This document shows positions 24,110 to 31,318 of a stretch of DNA of 33,963 nt, piece by piece. Made by a program: the position numbers and the translations under genes. The stretch lies in the NCBI GenBank assembly GCA_024276465.1, contig JAJRXD010000077.1, forward strand, positions 1 through 33,963. The letters run 5' to 3'. Position 1 is the stretch's first letter, and each line of letters begins with the position of its first letter. A model generated the notes under the pieces. That model did no database searches, had not been told where the DNA came from, and was given only the letters and a program-made list of their open reading frames with translations. This DNA comes from Deltaproteobacteria bacterium. Its GTDB lineage: Bacteria > Desulfobacterota > WTBG01 > CAIYCZ01 > CAIRTM01.

Positions 24110-26050
24110 TTACCTGTCCTCCCTGTTGTTTATTAAAGATCCCTCATTGATCTCTTTTTTACATCTGTTTTTTATTTTTTCAACTAAATTTTCGATCTTT
24201 AGAAAACCCATGTTTTCACCGGTCCGAAGCCTTGGAGAAACGCCCCTGTCCTCCATCTCCCTGTTACCGATAATAAGCATATATGGAATTTTTTGAATCT
24301 GGGCTTCTCTGATTTTCAATCCAAGACTTTCGTTTCTCATGTCAATCTCAGTTCGTATCTCATTCTCAATAAGCTTGTTGTAAACTGTTTTTGCGTAATC
24401 ATTCTGCATTTCTGAAATTGTCAGGATTTTTGCCTGAACAGGAGAAAGCCATACCGGGAACGCTCCTGCATAATGTTCAATCAGAACTCCAAGAAAACGC
24501 TCTAATGATCCAAGAATAACCCTGTGGAGCATTACAGGGCGGTGCTTTTCACCGTCATCACCAATATAGGTAAGGTCAAACCTTTCGGGCAGAACAAAAT
24601 CACACTGAATGGTGGCACACTGCCATGAGCGTTTCAGACAGTCCTTTAGTTTGAAATCAATTTTAGGACCATAAAATGCACCCTCACCTTCATTTGTGTC
24701 ATAAGAAAAACCATAGCTGTCAAGGGCTGAACGCAGAGCGTTTATTGCTCTTTCCCAGTCAATGTCATCGCCGATGGACTTGGCCGGACGGGTACTGAGT
24801 TCTATTCCAAAATCAAAACCAAATATATCCATTACATCCTTAACAAACTCAATAATATTTAATATTTCCTGGTGAAGCTGATCAGGCGTGCAAAGAATAT
24901 GTGCATCATCCTGAGTAAATTCTCTAACCCTGAAAAGTCCGTGCAGAACGCCTGATTTCTCATGTCGGTTAACAGTTCCTAATTCAAAGTATCTCAGGGG
25001 AAGGTCTTTGTAACTTCTCAGTCTTGATTTGTATATAAGCATATGAGCAAGGCAGTTCATTGGCTTTAAACCGTACTTTTTCTTGTCAACTTCAGTAAAA
25101 TACATATTTTCCCTGTAGTTATCAAGATGACCCGATTTTTCCCAAAGCTCAAGTTTAAGAATTTGAGGTCCCTTTACAAGCTGATAACCTCTTTTAAGGT
25201 GTTCTTTTATCTCGAAATCCTCAAGCACCCTTCGAAGCAATGCGCCCTTTGGGTGATAAACTATCTATCCTGCTCCAGCTTCCTCGTAAATGTTGAAAAG
25301 ATCAAGTTCACGCCCAAGTTTTCTGTGGTCCCGTTTTTTTGCCTCCTCAATCTGTTTTAAATACATTTTCAGCTCTTTTCTGTCAGGAAAAGCAGTTCCG
25401 TAAATTCGCTGAAGCATTTTATTTCGTTCATCTCCCCTCCAGTATGCTCCGGCAGTGCTTGTCAGTTTAAAAGCTTTAACAACCCCGGTGGAAGGCAGGT
25501 GCGGGCCACGGCAAAGATCTGTAAAGTTTCCGATTTTATAAAGGGTGACTGTATCATCAGAAATATTTTCTAAAAGTTCAACTTTGTAGTTTTCGTTTTT
25601 ATCCCTGTAGAACTCAATGGCTTCCTGCCGACCCATTATCATTCGCTGAAACGGGTAGTTGCTGGAAATAATTTCCTTCATCTTCTTTTCAATTTGAACA
25701 AGGTCTTCAGGTGAGAAGGTAGCTTCATAATCAAAGTCATAGTAAAATCCATCTTCAATTGATGGCCCAATTGTTACCTTAACATCCGGGTAAAGCTCAG
25801 TTACTGCCTGGGCCATGATATGAGATGTACTGTGTCTGTAAATTTCCAATCCCCTTTTTGATAAAAGGTCAATGGCAGATATGTTTGCGTCATGTTCTAT
25901 TGTTGTGCTCAGATCCATGATTTTACCGTTAACTTCTGCAGCAACGGGCCTGGGTTTGAGTCGCAGATCCTGAAAAATCAGCGCAAGGGATTTGCCTTTT
26001 TCCACGGTAACATTTGTATTGTCCTGTAATGTTATATTAATTGTGTCCAT
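24110..26050 (-). CDS. thrS: threonyl-tRNA synthetase with an in-frame TAG between editing and catalytic domains
   Basis: 647 codons including the final TAA, with a TAG at codon 262. Codons 1-261 hold the TGS domain (1-65) and the editing domain with its metal-binding pairs HSTSH (73/77) and CRGPH (180/184). Codons 263-646 hold the class II catalytic domain with zinc ligands Cys333, His384 and His509 (numbered through the TAG; close to Cys334, His385 and His511 of E. coli ThrS), then the anticodon-binding domain. The frame is the same on both sides and residues around the TAG (EEAGAG-stop-IVYHPKG) match the usual EEAGAG-L-x-YWHPKG, so no sequence is missing. As ThrS is essential, either the TAG is read, the two halves are made separately, or the sequence has an error. 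The gene is coupled to infC downstream (one base apart). Confidence 0.9.
25265..25267 (-). other. in-frame TAG codon within thrS
   Basis: The plus-strand cta reads TAG at codon 262, exactly at the join between the editing module and the catalytic module. The next codon is ATA, and a GGAG lies 8 bases before it, so reinitiation at AUA is conceivable. The corresponding residue in related enzymes is usually leucine or methionine (from memory). Confidence 0.88.
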
Positions 26051-26254
26051 CTGACAAATAAAAATAGTCCCGTTAAATAGCTGTCAATACATGAAAATGG
26101 CACCACAGAAGCATGCATATGATGCCATCCTAATAATGTATCTATATGGTAAGCCCTTGTTTAATGGTGCTTAACCGGAAAAAATAAACAATATTTATTA
26201 ATTACACGTTTACTGCGCAGCCTGCTGCTGGAAGTATAATCTGTTTTGTTTGCC

Positions 26255-26329
26255 TGGTAGGCGCGGGCGGTCTCGAACCGCCGACTTCTACCGCGTCAGG
26301 GTAGCGCTCTCCCACTGAGCTACGCGCCT
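26255..26329 (-). tRNA. tRNA-Val (anticodon GAC)
   Basis: The minus strand folds into a full cloverleaf. The acceptor stem is AGGCGCG / CGCGCCT, with discriminator A and an encoded CCA end. The D arm is GCTC...GAGC, and the anticodon stem CTACC / GGTAG encloses the loop CTGACGC, with anticodon GAC at plus positions 26295-26297. The T arm is GGCGG-TTCGAGA-CCGCC. GAC reads the valine codons GUC and GUU. It lies about 205 bp upstream of thrS on the same strand. Confidence 0.96.
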
Positions 26330-26639
26330 AAATTAGTGGAAATAAAGTTTAAATTAGTATCAGGATGTCAAATTTTTGTCAAGAAAATTATTTACTTATA
26401 GCATTTTTTTAGAAACCGGTTAAGGTTAGTACTATTATAAAAACTATTTGCCGAATAATGCATCATTTTTTTTAAATGCTTTGAGCACAAACAGGCAAAT
26501 ATTTTTTGCATTTTTTGCATTTTTTTCTAATTTAAAAAGGATGAATTTTGCAACTATATGTAATTACAGGTTATAATTAACTGGCATGGGATTTGCCTCT
26601 CTTAATTAAAGATAAATTTTTTCCACAATAACGGGTAAT
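26330..26639. other. AT-rich intergenic region between tRNA-Val and the glycan cluster
   Basis: This 310-bp gap separates the minus-strand tRNA from the plus-strand glycosyltransferase genes. It contains homopolymeric A and T runs and no coding frame. The only recognisable element is the RpoN-type promoter at 26582-26596; the tRNA promoter must lie near 26340-26400 but was not identified. Confidence 0.6.
26582..26596 (+). promoter_or_regulatory. RpoN (sigma-54) promoter
   Basis: TGGCATGGGATTTGC fits the sigma-54 consensus TGGCAC-N5-TTGC, with the invariant GG and GC dinucleotides separated by exactly ten bases. The predicted start of transcription is about 12 bases after the GC, near 26608, leaving a leader of about 30 bases before the first glycosyltransferase ATG. 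A sigma-54 promoter needs an enhancer-binding protein; no clear binding site was picked out in the AT-rich DNA upstream. Confidence 0.72.
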
Positions 26640-28319
26640 ATGCTAATGCCAATAAATTTAATCGATATAAACAGCAAAACAGTAAAAGAAGAGATTCAGG
26701 AACAGAGGGATAAAAACAATTCCAATACGGTTATTAGCATAAAAACAAAATATGGCTGGAGGAGCATTGATTCACCGTATGACCCATCAGGAGAAGCACA
26801 TTCTGCAGTAGGTCAGGATGATCTTGACAGGTTTTCGAAAGTTATTGTTTTAGGCGCAGGCTCCGGATTTATAGCTTCTGAACTGGTAAAAACCGGGGTG
26901 ACTGATATCACGCTTATTACAGGCAGCCGTGCACTGGCTCAGAGAAATGTTGAAACCCTGGCAGGATATAACGACTGTGAGAGCAATATTGATATTATTG
27001 TCTCTTCATCTGTAAATGATCAGCTTTTTGAATATATAAAAAACAGGTCAAGTGATAAAAGGAGGTTGAAAATTATTTATCATCCCCGTGAAATAAAAGT
27101 CTTTCCCTCACTTTTTAATCCGCTTTCAGTATATATTCAAACCCTGTTGTTTCCAGTAAATAATTATGCTGCAAAACCGCCAAAACGGGTTTTGTTTCCG
27201 AATGCAGGCCAGTTGCTTGAACCGGAAATATTAAGGGAACTTGAGTCAAGAGGCATTGATGTTATTTCAGTGCAATCATATGCTGATAAAAAGATAAATC
27301 CATCTGAAGCATGGAAGTCAATACGACAATTTGCGCCTGACCTTGTTTTGTCTACCAACAATAAAGGCTCTGACCCGGATGGCTTAATTCCGGAAGCATG
27401 TGCTTTTGCAGATGTGCCATGGGTAACCTGGTTTATTGATGAGCCCGGTTTTATTGTTGCCAGGGAAGAGATCAGAAAGCATCAGAAGCGTTATGGGTTT
27501 TGCTGGGACATTGCCGGTATTGATGCCTGCAGGGATCTGGGGTTTTCAAACCTAACGCTGCTTCCGCTTGCCACAGACCCTTCTCATTTTACACCGGGTG
27601 AAGGCATTGAAAATTTGACAGGGCGAATTGTCTATGTCGGCAGTCCATCTTTTGGAAATGAAAAAAAATACTTCTCCAGCATATACAGCGATCCAAAGGC
27701 TGATCTTCTTGCAAAAACAATTGAGGACAGTCTTACACAAAAACGAACCCTGCCATCTCAACAGGAAATATATGATACTATTGAAAATCTTGGTATTAAA
27801 AAGAACTGTTTTTCATCTGAAACTTTAAGGAGGTTGCCAGCCTTTATATTATACAAAGCAAATCTCAGCTACAGGGTTGGGGCATTAACTGCCCTTGCTC
27901 CCTTGAAACCTGTAGTATATGGAGATGGGTGGGCTGGTCTTCTTCCTGATACAGTAGAGATTCGCAATTATGTGGATTATTACGGAGACCTTGTTAATGT
28001 TTACAGATCCGATGCTGTGCATCTGTCTTTGACTCATCTCCAGATGCGGTTATATCCAAACCAGAGGATATTTGATGTTGGTGCCTGTGGCAGAATCGTT
28101 GTCGGAGACAGACTTAAGGGGTGGAATGATCTGTTTGGAAATGCATTTGACGAACTGATCTTTAATAATTTTGAAGATCTTTATGAGAAAGCAGAACTTC
28201 TTGCTGAAAATCCGGGCAAAAGAAAACATCTGGGCCGTAATCTTCGGAAACTGGTACTTGAGCAGCACACCATAGCTAAAAGAATTGATACGATTTTTAA
28301 TGAGCTTGAAACAATATGA
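26640..28319 (+). CDS. CgeB-like glycosyltransferase with N-terminal extension
   Basis: 559 residues. The N-terminus (about 65-170) looks like a Rossmann-type segment (KVIVLGAGSGFIASELVKTG, as found in several maf/CgeB-like proteins). Residues about 180-320 resemble the DUF3880 region (LFPNAGQLLEPEILRELESR, APDLVLSTNNKGSDPDG, VPWVTWFIDEPGF), and residues 420-555 the CgeB-type GT-B C-terminal domain (VHLSLTHLQMRLYPNQRIFD, GACGRIVVGD, then HTIAKRIDTIF). Such proteins add sugars to surface or flagellar targets; acceptor and donor cannot be told. It overlaps the next gene by four bases (ATGA) and follows a sigma-54 promoter. ATG at residue 3 is an alternative start. Confidence 0.85.
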   Translation: MLMPINLIDINSKTVKEEIQEQRDKNNSNTVISIKTKYGWRSIDSPYDPSGEAHSAVGQDDLDRFSKVIVLGAGSGFIASELVKTGVTDITLITGSRALAQRNVETLAGYNDCESNIDIIVSSSVNDQLFEYIKNRSSDKRRLKIIYHPREIKVFPSLFNPLSVYIQTLLFPVNNYAAKPPKRVLFPNAGQLLEPEILRELESRGIDVISVQSYADKKINPSEAWKSIRQFAPDLVLSTNNKGSDPDGLIPEACAFADVPWVTWFIDEPGFIVAREEIRKHQKRYGFCWDIAGIDACRDLGFSNLTLLPLATDPSHFTPGEGIENLTGRIVYVGSPSFGNEKKYFSSIYSDPKADLLAKTIEDSLTQKRTLPSQQEIYDTIENLGIKKNCFSSETLRRLPAFILYKANLSYRVGALTALAPLKPVVYGDGWAGLLPDTVEIRNYVDYYGDLVNVYRSDAVHLSLTHLQMRLYPNQRIFDVGACGRIVVGDRLKGWNDLFGNAFDELIFNNFEDLYEKAELLAENPGKRKHLGRNLRKLVLEQHTIAKRIDTIFNELETI

Positions 28320-30226
28320 AAATTTTATTGCTGGGGAAAACCCATTTTAAAAAATCCCTTGAGGAGTTAGGACATAATGTTACTGCTGAAACAGGGGATT
28401 GTGCTGAAAAAATGGATGTCTCCGGCTTTGATGGTGACTTGATTATTTTACATGAATCCCTTGGCATGAGGGAACTGCCCCATGGAATAGAAAGAGCCTC
28501 CATACCCACTGTTTTCTATACTATTGACGTTCATCTGAATTTTTACTGGCACAGGGAATATGCACAGCTGTTTGACTACGTATTTGTTTCCCAGAAAGAT
28601 TATGTTTCCAGGTTTCAACATGAGAATGTCTTCTGGCTTCCATGGTCAGTGGACCCACTGATTTTCAGAGATTATAATCTTGAAAGAAAATATGACATTG
28701 TGTTTGTCGGTACAATAGATGAACAACGGAAAAAAAGAAAAAACATTATATCCGAGCTTGAGAAAAGATTTGAAGTTAAGGTTTTTGGCACTGACCCTGG
28801 GAAAAGACTTTCCTTTATTGAAATGGCAAAGGTGTATTCACAGGCTAAAATAATACTTAACGAATCTATTTTTGGCGAGATAACATTCAGGACTTTTGAA
28901 GCACCCGCCTGTGGTGGCATGCTTTTTACTGAGAGGATCGGGAATGGTCTCCTTGATCTTTTCATGGATGAAAAAGAAATTGTCACATTTGATCACCTGG
29001 ATTTTATTGAAAAAGCAGAATATTATCTTGAAAACAGCGGGATAAGGCAACAGATAGCAAAAAGGGGCAAAGAAAAAGTACTGAAAAAGCATACTGTGAG
29101 AAAAAGTATTGTGGAAATGATCAGTGTTCTTGAACAAAACAGTTTCCGTAAACGTGTTGCCAGCAGGGAGAGGATTTTGATCAGCTATGGCAAAGCGCTC
29201 TACTTTACCGGGACAAAATTTCCAAAACATCGCAGGAGAAGGCTCTACAGAGCAAGGATTGCGCTAACAAAGAGTTTAAGCAGCTTAATGTTTGATGGAG
29301 AACCAGCTCTTTATCTTGCTTTGATTTATTTTTCATTAAAAAAATTCAAAAAAGCAAAAGAAGTACTGCTCCCGACTATTAACGCTGGTGTTGCTGATAC
29401 TTTAACTGATTCCTTCAATGACAACTGTCATCCATGCAGCAACTTTAAGGCTGGAAAATCTTCAGGCACAGAATTTGAAAAAAAAGAGGGGAAATTTCTG
29501 GCATCAATTGTTTTCGGTTTTATTACACTTGAGTCGGATGGTAATGAATATGCAAGAAAATATTTTAAAAACATTTCTTGTGAACTTGACCTGGATGACA
29601 ATAATTTTTTTATCAACCTCGGTAATGCCTACCTGAAAAAAGGGATTATTTTTAACGCCGGGGCTGCGAATATTGACAAAATACCTCTGACAGCAATCGA
29701 CTCTTTTGCTGAAGCATTTTCTCTTGAAGGGTTGATTTCAAGCGGTAAAATCTTCTACCAGCTTGGTCATTACAGCCTGGCATGTTCGTGCTTTGAAAAT
29801 GCAAAGATGTTTTTACCGGATGATATGTCATTAAAAGTTCTTCTTGGTCTTTCCAATATGTACACCTACAGAATTGCTGTGGCAATAGACCAGCTGAAGG
29901 AAGCACTTTCTCTTGAGGAAGCAGATAAACTTAACGGGGTTTCCGCGGATTTGAAAAGAATAATTAAGGCCGAGATTTTTGTTAAAATGAAAAATTACAA
30001 AGCAGCAATCAATGAACTGTTGCCAGTTAATTGTGACGAGGCTTTAATTCGTATGGGAAGAATTTACCTTGAAATGAACGATCCGGAGAAGGCTCTTTTG
30101 TGTTTTGAAAAAGCATGCGGAAAGAGACGATATGACCCTGTGGCCCGTGCATTGTTAGGAACAACACATGAAAAGCTTGGCTTATGTCAACAGGGTGTTT
30201 CAGCAAACAAAGGAAACAGCTTATAG
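28316..30226 (+). CDS. CgeB-like glycosyltransferase fused to a TPR domain
   Basis: 636 residues. Residues 1-285 are a CgeB-type glycosyltransferase: WLPWSVDPLIFRDYNLERKY, then DIVFVGTIDEQRKKR, FGEITFRTFEAPACGGMLFT and KHTVRKSIVEMISVLEQ. From about residue 315 to the end, helical repeats of TPR type follow (ALYLALIYFSLKKFKKAKEV, YQLGHYSLACSCFENAK, ALIRMGRIYLEMNDPEKALL, VARALLGTTHEKLG). TPRs may hold the acceptor protein or a partner enzyme, as in O-GlcNAc transferases (analogy only). The ATG overlaps the stop of the upstream gene. It ends in TAG at 30224-30226, and this TAG must really terminate, since readthrough would enter the antisense of the converging lipoprotein gene for 75 codons. Confidence 0.85.
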   Translation: MKILLLGKTHFKKSLEELGHNVTAETGDCAEKMDVSGFDGDLIILHESLGMRELPHGIERASIPTVFYTIDVHLNFYWHREYAQLFDYVFVSQKDYVSRFQHENVFWLPWSVDPLIFRDYNLERKYDIVFVGTIDEQRKKRKNIISELEKRFEVKVFGTDPGKRLSFIEMAKVYSQAKIILNESIFGEITFRTFEAPACGGMLFTERIGNGLLDLFMDEKEIVTFDHLDFIEKAEYYLENSGIRQQIAKRGKEKVLKKHTVRKSIVEMISVLEQNSFRKRVASRERILISYGKALYFTGTKFPKHRRRRLYRARIALTKSLSSLMFDGEPALYLALIYFSLKKFKKAKEVLLPTINAGVADTLTDSFNDNCHPCSNFKAGKSSGTEFEKKEGKFLASIVFGFITLESDGNEYARKYFKNISCELDLDDNNFFINLGNAYLKKGIIFNAGAANIDKIPLTAIDSFAEAFSLEGLISSGKIFYQLGHYSLACSCFENAKMFLPDDMSLKVLLGLSNMYTYRIAVAIDQLKEALSLEEADKLNGVSADLKRIIKAEIFVKMKNYKAAINELLPVNCDEALIRMGRIYLEMNDPEKALLCFEKACGKRRYDPVARALLGTTHEKLGLCQQGVSANKGNSL

Positions 30227-31009
30227 ATGTGCTGGAAAAGCTGTGTCAATTGGGCTGTTGCTTTCAGACGATGGTCTGAACTCGTTATCATCAAGTTCCG
30301 GATTAAAAATTACCTCTTTAATCAGTGTTATGCCGGTGCGAAAGCCAGATGCGAAATTTTCTTCCTTGAAGGGAAATGGAATTCCATCGACTTCCCTGTA
30401 GTCGGAATAAACGGTTTTAAAATAAGTCTTCATCTTAGTTGTGTTCAGGAATGACCTGCTCTGTGCCACTAAACTGGTTTCCGGGTCTATGTATATCCTG
30501 AGACTCATGCCATTACCGATGGTGAACTCAAGTCCTGTCAGTTCTTTTTCTCCCTGTTTAGCTGGTGCAATCAATTTTGCCTGATCCTGCATCTCTTCAA
30601 GTATCCAGGGAATATTGGCTCGGGAAGCCTGGAGAACCATGGAACCGAGTTGAAAATCCTTAACAGAATAGAGATTTTCATGCTTGTCTGAGCGCCAGCC
30701 TTTTTCACCGTCTAAAATTCTGATCTCAGAAGTTCCAGGATAGTTTATAACAACCCTTAAACGGTCCGGCCGTGAAAAGGTTCTTGTGGTTGAAGCTTTT
30801 TTGTTGCTCAGCAGGGCATATACTTTCCCCTTAACCCGGTAGCCTGCGATTTCAGCAAGTTTTTTTTTGCCTCCATATGCTTTTAAAACACTGTCAATAA
30901 GAACTTTTGTACTTTGTGGTTTAATGCCTGTCCGGTTAAAAGCACATGAGGAAAAAAAAACAACAGCTATCAGTCCAAGGCATAGAGTGTGTGCTGGTTT
31001 AATGTTCAT
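30221..31009 (-). CDS. outer-membrane lipoprotein, LolA/DUF4292-like
   Basis: 262 residues. The N-terminus is a lipoprotein signal with the acylated cysteine at residue 22 (AVVFFSSC). The mature part resembles the half-barrel of LolA/LolB-type and DUF4292 lipoproteins: IDSVLKAYGGKKKLAEIAGY, RPDRLRVVINYPGTSEIRIL, then DGEKGWRS and GIPFPFKEENF. These proteins sit in the periplasmic leaflet and bind lipid-like ligands. The gene points against the glycosyltransferase operon, and the two coding regions overlap by six bases at their ends, so there is no room for an intergenic terminator. Confidence 0.8.
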   Translation of the reverse strand: MNIKPAHTLCLGLIAVVFFSSCAFNRTGIKPQSTKVLIDSVLKAYGGKKKLAEIAGYRVKGKVYALLSNKKASTTRTFSRPDRLRVVINYPGTSEIRILDGEKGWRSDKHENLYSVKDFQLGSMVLQASRANIPWILEEMQDQAKLIAPAKQGEKELTGLEFTIGNGMSLRIYIDPETSLVAQSRSFLNTTKMKTYFKTVYSDYREVDGIPFPFKEENFASGFRTGITLIKEVIFNPELDDNEFRPSSESNSPIDTAFPAHL

Positions 31010-31318
31010 GGTTTTTGTAATACAGTTCTTGGTTTGGTTACCAGAGCTTCAGTTTTCAAGCCACTGTTTTTGGTCAGGTCTGAAATGATAGAATTAAATT
31101 TCTGATTTAGCAACTGTTTTTTGTAATCCAGTATGTTCATAAAACAGGGTAAACATTGCCCAATAAAGGGTAGTTTGCTCCACTGACTCTAAGAAAAAAT
31201 ATTCGCTGTTTTTACTAACCCACTGAAATTTCAGCACAATGCATCCGGCATAGTAATTGCTAAAGTTGTGATTTGGATAAATGTACAAAATGCAGCGTTT
31301 ACAAAAGGAAGGAAAAGA
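31010..31318. other. intergenic region upstream of the fusion gene
   Basis: A 309-bp gap between the divergent lipoprotein and fusion genes. No convincing coding frame is present; a 64-codon minus-strand frame (31094-31288) has no ribosome-binding site and odd composition. It holds the candidate RpoN site at 31246-31261 and a strong ribosome-binding site (AAAGGAAGG) just before the fusion gene start at 31319. Confidence 0.6.
31246..31261 (+). promoter_or_regulatory. candidate RpoN (sigma-54) promoter
   Basis: CGGCATAGTAATTGCT keeps the invariant GG and GC of sigma-54 promoters at ten-base spacing and the TTGCT end, but differs from consensus at three other positions. Transcription would start near 31272, about 47 bases before the ATG. 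It is weaker than the site at 26582 but lies in front of the same gene cluster. Confidence 0.5.

Noticed and set aside
25238-25240. TTG as an independent start for the catalytic half of ThrS
   Set aside because: It would remove the conserved IVYHPKGA segment and has no ribosome-binding site; the AUA right after the TAG is a better candidate if reinitiation occurs.
30227-30454. 75-codon plus-strand frame right after the TAG of the TPR-glycosyltransferase gene
   Set aside because: It is antisense to the lipoprotein gene and shows no protein-like conservation; it argues that this TAG really terminates.
31094-31288. 64-codon minus-strand frame in the gap before the fusion gene
   Set aside because: No ribosome-binding site, unusual composition, and it overlaps the candidate promoter.
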